Shown here in pieces: positions 51,769-60,860 of a stretch of 61,038 nt of DNA (position 1 is its first letter; each line of letters opens with the position of its first letter). The DNA is from JAQTNA01 sp043743785 (lineage in GTDB: Bacteria; Pseudomonadota; Gammaproteobacteria; Burkholderiales; Rhodocyclaceae). The position numbers and the translations under genes were made by a program. The stretch is taken from assembly GCA_043743785.1 (NCBI GenBank), contig JAYTVW010000078.1, positions 1 to 61,038 of the forward strand, read 5' to 3'. The notes under the pieces are model-generated. The model was not told the origin of the DNA, did not search any database, and saw only the letters and a list, made by a program, of their open reading frames with translations.

Positions 51769-51799
51769 CAAAAAAGCCGGAACGCTTGCGCGTCCCGGC
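51769..51799 (-). terminator. Terminator after ilvD (minus strand)
   Basis: On the minus strand GCCGGGACGC (51799-51790) pairs with GCGTTCCGGC (51785-51776) around a GCAA loop, followed by a T run. It lies 22 bases past the ilvD stop. Confidence 0.88.
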
Positions 51800-51821
51800 C
51801 CAATGACTGCCTGACACCATA

Positions 51822-53675
51822 TTATCGGCGCGTCAGCTGGCTCACGTCCCGCACGGCACCCGTGTCCGCCGAGGTGGTCATGGCGGCATACACCTGGAGG
51901 GCCGGGGACACGACACGGTCCCGATTCACGGGTTTCCAGGCCTTGTCACCACGGGCTTCCATGGCGGCGCGGCGGGCGGCGAGTTCGTCGTCCGAAATGG
52001 CCAGCTTGATGCTGCGGTTCGGGATGTCGATCTCGATGGTGTCGCCGGTTTCCACCAGGCCAATGGCGCCGCCGGAGGCGGCTTCCGGCGAGCAGTGGCC
52101 GATGGACAGGCCGGAGGTGCCGCCGGAGAAACGGCCGTCGGTGAGCAGGGCGCAGACCTTGCCCATGCCGCGGGACTTCAGGTAGCTGGTCGGATAGAGC
52201 ATTTCCTGCATGCCCGGGCCGCCCTTGGGGCCTTCATAACGCACGATGACCACGTCGCCGGCCACCACCTGCTCGCCCAGAATGGCTTCCACCGCGTCGT
52301 CCTGGCTCTCATAGACCCTTGCGCGGCCGGTGAATTTGAGGATGGAATCATCCACCCCGGCGGTCTTCACGATGCAGCCGTTTTCGGCGATGTTGCCGTG
52401 GAGCACCGCCAGGCCGCCGTCCTGGGAGTAGGCATGGGCCTTGTCCCGGATACAGCCGCCTTCCCGGTCGTCGTCCAGGGCCGGGTAGCGGCGGCTCTGG
52501 CTGAAGGCGGTCTGGGTGGGCACGCCGCCGGGGGCGGCACGATAGAACTCATGCACCTTCGGGTCAGTGGTTTGCTTGATGTCGAATTTTTCCAGGGCCG
52601 CCGCCAGGCTGGCGCTGTGCACCGTGGGCAGGTCCCGGTTCAGGAGGCCCGCACGATCCAGTTCCCCCAGTATGGCCATGATGCCGCCGGCCCGGTGCAC
52701 GTCTTCCATGTGGTATTCCTGCGTGGCCGGGGCCACCTTGGAGAGACAGGGCACGTGGCGCGAGATGCGGTCGATGTCCTTCATGGTGAAATCCACGCCG
52801 GCCTCATTGGCTGCGGCCAAGAGGTGCAACACCGTGTTGGTGGAGCCGCCCATGGATACATCCAGGGCCATGGCGTTTTCAAACGCGCCGAAGCTGGCGA
52901 TGGAGCGGGGCAGGACAGAAGCGTCGTCCTGCTCGTACCAGCGCTTGCACAGTTCCACCACCGTGCGGCCGGCTTCAAGGAAGAGTTCCTTGCGGTCCGC
53001 GTGGGTGGCCAGCAGGGAGCCGTTGCCCGGCAGGGACAGGCCCAGGGCTTCCGTCAGGCAGTTCATGGAGTTGGCGGTGAACATGCCGGAGCAGGAGCCG
53101 CAGGTGGGACAGGAAGAACGCTCGAAGTTCTCCACGTCCTTGTCGGACACGCTCTGGTCGCCGGCCTTGATCATGGCGTCGATCAAATCCACCTTGATGA
53201 CCTTGCCACCCCAGTCCACCTTGCCCGCTTCCATGGGGCCGCCGGAAACGAACACGGCGGGGATGTTGAGGCGCAGGGCGGCCATCAACATGCCGGGGGT
53301 GATCTTGTCGCAGTTGGAGATGCACACCAAGGCGTCGGCGCAGTGGGCGTTGGCCATGTATTCCACGGAGTCGGCGATGAGTTCCCGGGAGGGCAGGGAG
53401 TACAGCATGCCGGCGTGGCCCATGGCGATGCCGTCGTCGATGGCGATGGTGTTGAATTCCTTGGCGATGCCGCCGGCCTTCTCGATCTCCCGGGCCACCA
53501 GCTGGCCCATGTCTTTCAGGTGCACGTGGCCCGGCACGAACTGGGTGAAGGAATTCACCACGGCGATGATGGGCTTGCCGAAATCCCCGTCCTTCATGCC
53601 CGTGGCGCGCCACAGGGCGCGGGCGCCGGCCATGTTGCGGCCGTGGGTGGATGTGCGGGAACGGTATTGGGGCAT
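51822..53675 (-). CDS. ilvD: Dihydroxy-acid dehydratase
   Basis: This is the third step of isoleucine and valine synthesis, a dehydration using an Fe-S cluster. Signature residues: C122 in ISNCDKITPG (with K124, carbamylated in relatives), C195 in CPTCGSCSGMF and D81 in AIDDGIAMGH. The C-terminal half has the EGCIVKTAG-like segment, KGGPGMQEML and LTDGRFSGGTSGL. I start at MPQYRSRTS (53675), giving 617 aa like E. coli IlvD; an in-frame ATG 45 bases upstream lies in the shared promoter region. It is divergent from lgt. Confidence 0.96.
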   Translation of the reverse strand: MPQYRSRTSTHGRNMAGARALWRATGMKDGDFGKPIIAVVNSFTQFVPGHVHLKDMGQLVAREIEKAGGIAKEFNTIAIDDGIAMGHAGMLYSLPSRELIADSVEYMANAHCADALVCISNCDKITPGMLMAALRLNIPAVFVSGGPMEAGKVDWGGKVIKVDLIDAMIKAGDQSVSDKDVENFERSSCPTCGSCSGMFTANSMNCLTEALGLSLPGNGSLLATHADRKELFLEAGRTVVELCKRWYEQDDASVLPRSIASFGAFENAMALDVSMGGSTNTVLHLLAAANEAGVDFTMKDIDRISRHVPCLSKVAPATQEYHMEDVHRAGGIMAILGELDRAGLLNRDLPTVHSASLAAALEKFDIKQTTDPKVHEFYRAAPGGVPTQTAFSQSRRYPALDDDREGGCIRDKAHAYSQDGGLAVLHGNIAENGCIVKTAGVDDSILKFTGRARVYESQDDAVEAILGEQVVAGDVVIVRYEGPKGGPGMQEMLYPTSYLKSRGMGKVCALLTDGRFSGGTSGLSIGHCSPEAASGGAIGLVETGDTIEIDIPNRSIKLAISDDELAARRAAMEARGDKAWKPVNRDRVVSPALQVYAAMTTSADTGAVRDVSQLTRR

Positions 53676-53815
53676 GGCGGACTCCGTGAGCGGAAATACG
53701 AAACCGTGAATTCTACCCAATCCGGCGGCTTGCCGCAGAGTTGCATAATTCCTGCAACGCCTCTCGGGTAAAATCGACCCCTTTCACGTCTCGTTTTTCA
53801 CCTCTCACCTCCCAA

Positions 53816-54607
53816 ATGCTCATCCATCCCCAGTTCGACCCCATTGCCATCGCCATCGGGCCGCTCGCCGTGCGCTGGTACGGCCTCATGTACCTGCTCG
53901 GCTTCCTGATGTTCCTGTTCCTGGGGCGCCGGCGGGCGAAGCAACAGGGCTGGTATCCCCAGGAACTGGATGACTTGCTGTTCTACGGTGTGCTAGGGGT
54001 GGTGATCGGCGGGCGCCTCGGACAGGTGCTGTTCTACGAGCCGGGCTACTACTTTTCCCATCCGCTGGAAATCCTGCAGGTGTGGAGGGGCGGTATGTCC
54101 TTCCATGGCGGTTTCCTCGGCGTGTTCGCCGCCATGGCGTTTTATGCCCGAAAGAGCGGCCGGTCCCTGCTGCAGGTGACGGACTTCGTGGTGCCCCTGG
54201 TGCCGCCGGGCCTGGCCACGGGACGCATCGGCAATTTCATCAACGGGGAACTGTGGGGGCGGGTGGCCCCGGCGGATCTGCCTTGGGCCATGATCTTTCC
54301 GCAAGTCGATAATCTGCCGCGGCATCCCTCCCAGCTTTATCAGGCGGCCGGGGAAGGCCTGGCCCTGTTCTGCATCCTGTGGTGGTTCTCCGCCAGTCCC
54401 CGGCCCCGGGGCGCCGTGTCCGGGGCCTTCCTCGTCGGCTATGGCGTATTTCGTTTTGTCGCCGAATATTTCCGTACCCCGGACGAAGGTATCTTCGGCC
54501 AGAGCTACAGCGTGTCCATGGGCCAGTGGCTGTCTCTGCCCATGGTGCTGGCGGGCATAGTCCTGATGGTGTGGGCGTATCGGCGGGATGCCGGAAGAGG
54601 GGAATGA
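53816..54607 (+). CDS. lgt: Prolipoprotein diacylglyceryl transferase
   Basis: This inner membrane enzyme attaches diacylglycerol to lipobox cysteines. Key motifs: FHGGFLG with H97 and GRIGNFINGELWGR with R137 and N140 (the Lgt signature), plus SPL-like starts and a YGLMYLLGF first helix. There are seven hydrophobic segments. I start at ATG 53816; upstream in-frame codons lie in the promoter of divergent ilvD. It would lipidate, among others, the chagasin-like lipoprotein and the phage Rz1 in this window. Confidence 0.95.
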   Translation: MLIHPQFDPIAIAIGPLAVRWYGLMYLLGFLMFLFLGRRRAKQQGWYPQELDDLLFYGVLGVVIGGRLGQVLFYEPGYYFSHPLEILQVWRGGMSFHGGFLGVFAAMAFYARKSGRSLLQVTDFVVPLVPPGLATGRIGNFINGELWGRVAPADLPWAMIFPQVDNLPRHPSQLYQAAGEGLALFCILWWFSASPRPRGAVSGAFLVGYGVFRFVAEYFRTPDEGIFGQSYSVSMGQWLSLPMVLAGIVLMVWAYRRDAGRGE

Positions 54608-54616
54608 TGGAAAAGG

Positions 54617-54731
54617 CTCTGAAACGCATAGGCGCAGAGAAAACAAATGGCCTTTGGTTTCTTCTGCGTGCTTGGCAAGGTGTTCGAGCTTGGGTTTCCT
54701 CAGCGCCTCCGCGTCTCTGCGGTTCGAAAGA
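54617..54731. repeat. Dispersed intergenic inverted repeat, copy B
   Basis: The left arm 54617-54644 (GAAACGCATAGGCGCAGAGA core) and right arm 54694-54731 (AGCGCCTCCGCGTCTCTGCG core) are near complements and related to copy A at 37661-37796. The rest of the gap to 54937 is GC-rich with a GGGGGGGTG run and no gene I can support. Confidence 0.65.
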
Positions 54732-54937
54732 TTTTTTCGGAGGGATGGAATAGGGTGGGCCGACCGGACGCCGGTCCCGGGGGGGGTGGAACCGGCGCCC
54801 GGCGGCGTCCGAAGACGCCGGACCCATTGAGCGGTGAGGTGCTGCAACCACGCCAAACATATTACCTTAGTACTAGTGTCCCGGGTATCGGGTTCAGCCT
54901 GATATGCCTCTAAGGGCATCCCTGATGGTGAAAACGC

Positions 54938-55597
54938 TCAGTCTTCCGCCTCGATGAGGCCGGCGCGGATGGCGTAGCGGGTGAGGCCCGCCACGTCGTG
55001 GATGTCCAGGCGCTGCATGATCTGGGCGCGGTGGGTTTCCACGGTCTTGATACTGATGGACAGCCCCTCGGCAATGTCGCGGGTAGAGCGGCCGGTGGCG
55101 ATGAGCTGCAGGATTTCACGTTGGCGTGGCGTGAGTGGGGCCATCGTGGGGCGGGGTTCCTGTGCCGTGTTGGCCAGGCGCAGGTAGCCCTGTAGTACGT
55201 GCCGGGAGACGGCGGGGCTCAGGAAGCGCTCACCGATGGAGACGGCGTTGAGAGCCTGTTCCAGTTCTTCCACTGCGGCGTCCTTGACCACGTAGCCCAT
55301 GGCGCCGGCCCGCAGGGCTTCGAGCACGTAGTTCTCCGCTGTATGCATGGACAGGGCGACGACCCGGATGGCGGGGCATTCCTTGACGATGCGCGCTGTG
55401 GCGTCCAGGCCGTTCAGACCAGGCATGGAGAGGTCCAGCAGGGCAATGTCCGGCGCCAACTGGCGGGCCAGGCGCACCGCTTCCAGTCCGTCGCCGGTCT
55501 CGGCAATGACTGAAAAGCCTGGCAGGCCTTCGATGATCATGCGGATGCCGGCTCTCACCAGGGCGTGATCGTCAGCGAGAAGGATGCGGATGCTCAT
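54938..55597 (-). CDS. NarL/LuxR-type response regulator, 219 aa
   Basis: The receiver domain (1-120) has acidic pocket D9-D10, phosphorylation site D55 in IALLDLSMPGLNG, a conserved T/S around 83 and K near 105. A LuxR-type HTH follows (about 150-215: LTPRQREILQLIATGRSTRDIAE...). It overlaps the kinase gene by 26 bases (55572-55597), so the two are translationally coupled and are surely partners. The product probably activates unknown target genes, with the TSUP transporter upstream as a good candidate link. Confidence 0.93.
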   Translation of the reverse strand: MSIRILLADDHALVRAGIRMIIEGLPGFSVIAETGDGLEAVRLARQLAPDIALLDLSMPGLNGLDATARIVKECPAIRVVALSMHTAENYVLEALRAGAMGYVVKDAAVEELEQALNAVSIGERFLSPAVSRHVLQGYLRLANTAQEPRPTMAPLTPRQREILQLIATGRSTRDIAEGLSISIKTVETHRAQIMQRLDIHDVAGLTRYAIRAGLIEAED

Positions 55598-57257
55598 GGT
55601 GCGGGTTTTCCGGTAGGGATGGCAGGGGCAGGGTGGCGCATATCTCAGCCCCCTTACCCTCTGTGGATGATACAGACAAATTCCCCCCCAGGAGTTCCGC
55701 TCGCTCCCGCATGCCTAGCAGGCCCAGGCCAAAAGCTCCCTGGCTGTGCTGCAGGAGGGAGGGCACGTCAAAACCGCAACCGTCGTCACTTACTTTGATC
55801 TGCAACTGTTCGTGATCCTGCTCCAGTTGAACCAGGATATGGGACGGCCGGCCGTGGCGCAGGGCGTTGTTAACAGCCTCCTGAGCGATGCGAAAACAGG
55901 CGGTTTCCAGTTCGGCCGACATGCGTGCATAGGCGACCGGAGCGCGCAGCTTGATGGCGCAGCCGGAACGTTCCGCCTGCCGCCGGCAGTACCAGTCGAG
56001 TGCTTCCGCCAGTCCCAGGTCATCCAGCACCGAGGGCCGCAGGTTCAGGGCTGTATCGCGGATCAGCGCCAGGGTGGTGTTGACGATATCCAGGCTGTCC
56101 TCCAGCTTGGCGATGTGGGGCGTGCCCTCCAGGGGGCGCCTGAGGGCCGCCAGGTTGAACTTGAGGGCCGCCAGTTGTTGCCCCGCCTCGTCATGCAGTT
56201 CCCGCGCCAGGGCGCGCCGCTCGTCTTCCTGCAGGCGCAGGGTTTGGCGCGACAAGGTCTGCAGGCGTTCCTGGCTGTCCAGAAGGGCCTGCTCCGCTGC
56301 CTTGCGCGCCGTGATTTCCTGCACGACGACGCCGGCCCCCATGGTCCCGTTGCCATGGAAAATCGGATAGTAGCCGGTGAGCCAGTGGCGAATCACACCG
56401 GGTTGGGCGGGCGTTTCGCCACGGGTTTCCACATTGAGTCTGGGCTTGCCGCTGTCGATGACCTGGCGAAAGTGTTCCTCCACTTCCTTCCCGATCAAGG
56501 GCAGCACGTCTCCCGGGCGCTGGCCCAGATGGCGCTGGGCCGCCAGGCCGTTGGTTTTTGCCAGGTGGTCATTGATGCGCAGGTAGCGCAACTCCCGATC
56601 CACCAGGCCCAGGCCGACGGGGGCCGTGGCGTACAGGGCGTCCAGGGTGGACCAAGCCTGGGTCTTTTCCCGTTCCGCCCGCAACTGTTCCGTGATGTCC
56701 ATGGCCACCGCCATGCGGGCCGGCGTGTGGTCGATCTGAAAGGCGCTGGAATGTATGAGCACGTCGATGATGCGGCCATCCCGGCGCCGGTGACGCCAGG
56801 TTTCCTGCGTGAAGCGGGGCAGTTCGCTGCGGGCCCGTGCCTCGAATTTCGCCACGTCCTCCGGCGGGCGGATATCCCTGAGGTTCATGGCGAGGAATTC
56901 CTCCCGGGAGTAGCCGTAGGCATCCACCGCCGCCTGGTTGACGTCCAGGATGCCCAGGCTTTCCTGATTCCATATCCAGGTAGGCAGGGGATTCCGGTCG
57001 AACATCAGGTGATAGCGCTCTTCGCTGGCGGCCAGAGCGTGGGCCGCGGCCTGGCGCTGCGAAAATTCCCGCAGGCGTGCGTGCCTGTGCTGGAACAGCA
57101 GGGCCGCCAGGCCCGCCAGCAGCAGGCTGCACAGCAGCCAATCCACCACAACCGGGGGCGCAAGAAACACCTCATGGGCCTCCCATCCCAGGCCCAGGGC
57201 CATGAGCAGCGCCAGGGTGATGGCGAGTCTGGAGGTGGGCGTCAGAACAGGTTCCAT
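55572..57257 (-). CDS. PAS-PAS sensor histidine kinase, HisKA_3 type, 561 aa
   Basis: Two N-terminal transmembrane helices (about 10-30 and 38-56) are followed by PAS domain 1 (about 78-200, with GYSREEFLAMNLRDI), PAS 2 (about 205-320), a HisKA_3 dimer domain with H355 in ALARELHDEAGQQ and an HATPase_c with ALRHG and DDGCGF/GLLGMRERA boxes typical of NarX/DegS-type kinases. I start at ATG 57257 because the continued upstream frame is antisense-like noise over the transporter gene. It overlaps the transporter (16 bases) and the regulator (26 bases). Confidence 0.93.
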   Translation of the reverse strand: MEPVLTPTSRLAITLALLMALGLGWEAHEVFLAPPVVVDWLLCSLLLAGLAALLFQHRHARLREFSQRQAAAHALAASEERYHLMFDRNPLPTWIWNQESLGILDVNQAAVDAYGYSREEFLAMNLRDIRPPEDVAKFEARARSELPRFTQETWRHRRRDGRIIDVLIHSSAFQIDHTPARMAVAMDITEQLRAEREKTQAWSTLDALYATAPVGLGLVDRELRYLRINDHLAKTNGLAAQRHLGQRPGDVLPLIGKEVEEHFRQVIDSGKPRLNVETRGETPAQPGVIRHWLTGYYPIFHGNGTMGAGVVVQEITARKAAEQALLDSQERLQTLSRQTLRLQEDERRALARELHDEAGQQLAALKFNLAALRRPLEGTPHIAKLEDSLDIVNTTLALIRDTALNLRPSVLDDLGLAEALDWYCRRQAERSGCAIKLRAPVAYARMSAELETACFRIAQEAVNNALRHGRPSHILVQLEQDHEQLQIKVSDDGCGFDVPSLLQHSQGAFGLGLLGMRERAELLGGNLSVSSTEGKGAEICATLPLPSLPENPHHEHPHPSR

Positions 57258-58042
57258 GCCATTTTGCCGGCCAGCAACACCAGGATGGCGGCAAAAATGC
57301 GTTTCAGGGTCGCCACCGGCAAACGGTGGGCGGTGCGGGCACCCAGGGGTGCGAAGAGCACGCTGACCGTGGCGACCCAGGCAGTGGCGGGCAGATGCAC
57401 GAAGCCGAAACTGCCGGCAGGCAGGGTTTCCCCATGGCCCAGTCCGTTCAGGATATAGCCGATGGCGCCCCCCACGGCGATGGGGAAGCCGATGGCCGCC
57501 GCCGTGCCGATGGCCTGATGCACCTTCACGTTGCACCAACTCATGAAGGGCACGCTGAGGGCGCCGCCGCCGATGGCCACCAAGGCCGACAGGGCGCCGA
57601 TGCCACTCCCCACGGCGAACATGCCAGGTTTGCCCGGCAGTTCCCGTCCCGGGTGGGGCTTGATGTTCAGCATCATCTGTACCGCCACGGCAAATACGAA
57701 AAGGGCGAAAAACACCGCCAATGGCCGGGTCGGAATGTGGCTCGCCAGCACGCTGCCCAGCAGGGTGCCGAAGAGGATACCGGGGGTGATGTTGAAAACC
57801 ACGGGCCAGAGTACGGCGCCGTGGCTGTGGTGGGCGCGCATACTGGAAATGGAGGTGAACACGATCACCGCCATGGAGGTGCCCAGGGCCAGGTGCAACA
57901 CATGCTGGGGCGGAAAATGCTGGGCCGCAAAGAGCATGGCCAGAATGGGCACCAGCACCGTGCCGCCACCGATACCCATGAGTCCCGCGAAGAAACCGCC
58001 AGCGGCCCCCAGGGCCATGTAGGCCAGCCACCAGGTATTCAT
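57242..58042 (-). CDS. TSUP-family (TauE/SafE) membrane transporter, 266 aa
   Basis: It is a sulfite, sulfonate or organic anion exporter-type permease with eight hydrophobic segments in two halves. The typical GGFFAGLMGIGGGTVLVPIL (about 15-34) is repeated in the second half as GIGALSALVAIGGGALSVPF. Start at ATG 58042, whose ATGA overlaps the EVE gene stop. It is followed by kinase and regulator genes that overlap in the same operon, a clue that the kinase may sense the transporter's substrate. Confidence 0.9.
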   Translation of the reverse strand: MNTWWLAYMALGAAGGFFAGLMGIGGGTVLVPILAMLFAAQHFPPQHVLHLALGTSMAVIVFTSISSMRAHHSHGAVLWPVVFNITPGILFGTLLGSVLASHIPTRPLAVFFALFVFAVAVQMMLNIKPHPGRELPGKPGMFAVGSGIGALSALVAIGGGALSVPFMSWCNVKVHQAIGTAAAIGFPIAVGGAIGYILNGLGHGETLPAGSFGFVHLPATAWVATVSVLFAPLGARTAHRLPVATLKRIFAAILVLLAGKMAWNLF

Positions 58043-58518
58043 GGCTGGCCTCCCGGCAAGCCCATGAGGCGTTCGGTGATGAAGCGCCATTCCGCCGGAT
58101 CCACCGGCGTGATGGACAGGCGGCTGCCCGGCGCCAGGATGCGCAGATTGGCGAGTTCAGGCTGGGCGCGCAATACCTTCAGGCTCACCAAGGGCGTCTT
58201 CGCGAGCAGGCGCACGTCCACGCTGAACCAGCGCGGCGACTCGGAAGTGGCCTTGGGGTCGAAAAAAGGGCTGGCGGCGTCGAACTGGGTCTCGTCGGGT
58301 ATAGCCTTTGCGGCAACTTCCATGAGGCCGGCGATGCCTGGCGCGGGACAGCTGGAGTGGTAAAAGAAGGCCCGGTCCCCCGGGCGCATCTGGTCCCGCA
58401 TGAAATTGCGGGCTTGATAGTTGCGCACCCCCCACCAGGGCGCCTGCTGGCCGGCTTCCGCCGCCAAGTGCTCGATGCCGTAGCAGGACGGCTCGGATTT
58501 CATCAGCCAGTAACGCAC
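58039..58518 (-). CDS. EVE-domain (PUA-like) protein, 159 aa
   Basis: A complete stand-alone EVE domain: MRYWLMKSEPSCYGIEHL start, WWGVRNYQARNFMRDQM, the conserved GDRAFFYHSSC and a C-terminal WFSVDVRLLAKTPLVSL. EVE proteins bind modified bases in DNA or RNA. Bacterial stand-alone forms are widespread and often lie near unrelated housekeeping genes. Here it is the first gene of an operon with a transporter and a two-component system, by ATGA overlap. Confidence 0.93.
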   Translation of the reverse strand: MRYWLMKSEPSCYGIEHLAAEAGQQAPWWGVRNYQARNFMRDQMRPGDRAFFYHSSCPAPGIAGLMEVAAKAIPDETQFDAASPFFDPKATSESPRWFSVDVRLLAKTPLVSLKVLRAQPELANLRILAPGSRLSITPVDPAEWRFITERLMGLPGGQP

Positions 58519-58573
58519 AGGTGTCCCTCACCCGCCCGTGTGGCGGGATTTTCACGTCTACAACCGGGTTTAA

Positions 58574-58789
58574 CTACGTCGCCTCAAAGAACTGCTTGGC
58601 GAAGTTGGCCGCCGACAAGGCAATAAGTACACCCATCATCCAAGTGAGCTTGTCGAACTTCGCGTCGACACTGGCCATGCGGGAATCAATGTGTTCTGGC
58701 GTGACCAAGTTGGACTGCGCATCGCGCGGGCGCCGGGTGGTGTCCAAGGTATCAAGGGTATCAAAGGTAACGGTGCTCAAGCGCAACAT
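58574..58789 (-). CDS. DUF1640-like small membrane protein, 71 aa
   Basis: A short relative of the phage DUF1640-like protein (8051-8317): it begins with a TVTFDTLDTLDTTR block, has a coiled part (HIDSRMASVDAKFDKL) and one C-terminal transmembrane helix (WMMGVLIALSAANFA) ending KQFFEAT. The end resembles the phage micropeptide at 8321-8407. It lies 56 bases upstream of the EVE gene on the same strand. The function is unknown. Confidence 0.6.
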   Translation of the reverse strand: MLRLSTVTFDTLDTLDTTRRPRDAQSNLVTPEHIDSRMASVDAKFDKLTWMMGVLIALSAANFAKQFFEAT

Positions 58790-59341
58790 TCTACACGCCC
58801 GGAAGTGTCGGGATGAATACGCAACAGTCCGCCGTGGATTGGGGCCTGTTCCGCTGCGTCAGATGAATGCAAGACCGGCTATGTACAATCCGATACCTTG
58901 CGCCCGGGATCCTTTGGACGGCACAAAACCGGGGGGCTCTTGGTCCTCATTTTCGGAGTTCCCTTGCGGACAGTTCCTGTCGTCGTTTTTGTATCGGCCA
59001 CATACTGGCAAGGTAACAGTAGGGTCATATTCCGCTGCTACCCTCGCCAACCAAGGCGGGGAGTGGCATTCCGCTAGCCGGTTCTCGGCCCCCGCATCTA
59101 CTTTCCGTCGGATTTTCGGAGACCACCTTGCGGCAGCACGCTGTCGTGGGCGCTGCGCATGCTTGCAAGAGCGCCGTTGGGGATGTGCCTGAGGTGTGCA
59201 GCCAGGTATTGCCCTGACGCCGGAATTGCCGACGCATATGCGCAATCCGTCACGCCGAAACAAACCTTGGAGTTGCCAGGGCCGGACGGGCTCACTGCCC
59301 AAGGAATTGAACACCGCAATGCGCTACATGTAAGGATGAAT
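58790..59341. other. Intergenic region between DUF1640-like and porin genes
   Basis: About 550 bases. Frames on both strands here lack convincing coding character. The plus-strand frame in phase with the porin is open from 59159, but it lacks a signal-peptide pattern and a ribosome site. I see no tRNA, clear promoter or terminator. The last bases before the porin (TAAGGA) are its ribosome site. Confidence 0.4.
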
Positions 59342-60730
59342 ATGAGGTTTCAGTTTCAACTGGGGCAGGCCCTGCTGGCCGTGCTGTGCAGCATGGGGGC
59401 CGCCTTTGGCGCCGCTGCCGATACTCCCGTCACGACCGCCCCGACCGAGGCGGCGGCGCGGCTGGCTGCCCCGGCTGCCGCCGAAGCCGTGACGCCGGAA
59501 CGCTGGAGCGTGCATGGTCAAATGACCAATGTGACCCAATGGCATCCGGCTTTCAGCGCCCCGTATTCAGGCCAGAACAGCCTGAATTCGCGTAGCAGCA
59601 ATGCCGAAACGACCGATGTCACCCTGTTCCTTGGCGTGCGCCTCTGGCAGGGCGGCGAGTTCTATGTCAACCCCGAGTATGACCAGGGTTTCGGTCTCAG
59701 CAACACCCTGGGTATGGCGGGCTACGCCAGTGGCGAGGCCTATAAAGTGGGCGCCAATACGCCCTACTTGCGCCTGCCGCGAGCCTTTTTCCGCCAAGTC
59801 ATTGGCCTGGGCAGCGAGCGGCAACAGGTGGAATCCGGCGCCAATCAACTGGCGGGTTCCCAGCCGGTGGAGAACATCACGATCACCATCGGCAAGTTCT
59901 CCCCCGTCGATATTTTCGATACCAATGCCTACGCCCATGATCCCCGCATGGACTTCCTGAACTGGTCGGTTGTGGATGCGGGCGCCTACGACTACGCGGC
60001 GGACGCCTGGGGCTTTGCCAAGGGTGTGGCGCTGGAATGGAGCCAATCCTGGTGGACCCTGCGTGGCGGTTTCTTCGCCTTGTCCACCATTCCCAACACC
60101 ACCACCCTGGACCGCAGTTTTCGTCAGCACGAGTGGGTCGGCGAGGTGGAAGCGCGTCACCAGTTCCTCGGGCATCCGGGCAAGGTGAAGCTGTTGGGAT
60201 ACGTGAACCAGGGCGACATGGGCAACTATGCCGATGCTGTGCGCCTGGGCCGGCAGACGAGCACCACGCCCGATACGGCGCTGGTACGGCGCTTTGCCTC
60301 CCGGCCGGGCTACGCGCTCAACGTCGAGCAGGAACTGGCTGCTGACCTGGGCTTCTTCGCTCGGCTTAGCGTAAACGACGGCAGCAAGGAAGCCGACGAA
60401 TTCACCGAAATCAACCGTTCCATGTCAGTCGGCCTGTCTCTGAAGGGCGACCGCTGGGGGCGCCATGAGGACACCGTCGGTGTCGCCGTGGCAGTAAATG
60501 CCTTGTCGAGCGCGGCGCAAGATTACTTCAAGGCCGGCGGCATGGGTATTCTCATTGGTGATGGCGGCTTGAACTATGGTCCGGAAAAGATCGCTGAGCT
60601 CTATTACGCCTGGCGCGTCGAGAAACATCTCACCCTCGGTTTGGACTACCAGTACGTTGTCAATCCCGCCTACAACCGGGATCGCGGCCCTGTGCCGCTC
60701 GTCGGACTGCGCTTGCATGCTGAGTTTTAG
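59342..60730 (+). CDS. OprB-family carbohydrate-selective porin, 462 aa
   Basis: An outer membrane channel of the OprB type. The signal peptide starts MRFQFQLGQALLAVLCSMG (about 1-24), then comes an alanine/proline-rich link. The barrel includes WSVHGQMTNVTQWHPAFSAP, EFYVNPEYDQGFGLSNT, ITIGKFSPVDIFDTNAYAHD and LTLGLDYQYVVNPAYNRDRG, family-typical blocks. It ends with the C-terminal phenylalanine (LHAEF) expected for BAM-inserted barrels. I chose ATG 59342 since TAAGGA precedes it; ATG 59336 would sit on the ribosome site itself. Confidence 0.9.
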   Translation: MRFQFQLGQALLAVLCSMGAAFGAAADTPVTTAPTEAAARLAAPAAAEAVTPERWSVHGQMTNVTQWHPAFSAPYSGQNSLNSRSSNAETTDVTLFLGVRLWQGGEFYVNPEYDQGFGLSNTLGMAGYASGEAYKVGANTPYLRLPRAFFRQVIGLGSERQQVESGANQLAGSQPVENITITIGKFSPVDIFDTNAYAHDPRMDFLNWSVVDAGAYDYAADAWGFAKGVALEWSQSWWTLRGGFFALSTIPNTTTLDRSFRQHEWVGEVEARHQFLGHPGKVKLLGYVNQGDMGNYADAVRLGRQTSTTPDTALVRRFASRPGYALNVEQELAADLGFFARLSVNDGSKEADEFTEINRSMSVGLSLKGDRWGRHEDTVGVAVAVNALSSAAQDYFKAGGMGILIGDGGLNYGPEKIAELYYAWRVEKHLTLGLDYQYVVNPAYNRDRGPVPLVGLRLHAEF

Positions 60731-60860
60731 CCTGGATGTCGGGCAAATAGCGCGCTCCAACTCTCCCCCCGAGGTGCCGCCAATTACCTGATTGTGGGGC
60801 GACAAGGCCCCGGCCTTTGTGCCGGCAAAATCGCTTTCCTGCAAATGCGTGTGCAGTCTC

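Noticed and set aside
52095..53771. A 558-codon open frame antisense to ilvD
   Set aside because: It is a shadow of the highly conserved ilvD; no motif and no ribosome site.
57258..58031. An N-terminal extension of the PAS kinase through the transporter gene (819 codons in total)
   Set aside because: The extension has no domain and lies over the certain TSUP gene. The ATG at 57257 begins a proper two-helix membrane start.
58859..59314. A 151-aa minus-strand protein before the porin
   Set aside because: Cys/Arg/Pro-rich composition without motif, and no convincing ribosome site; treated as non-coding.
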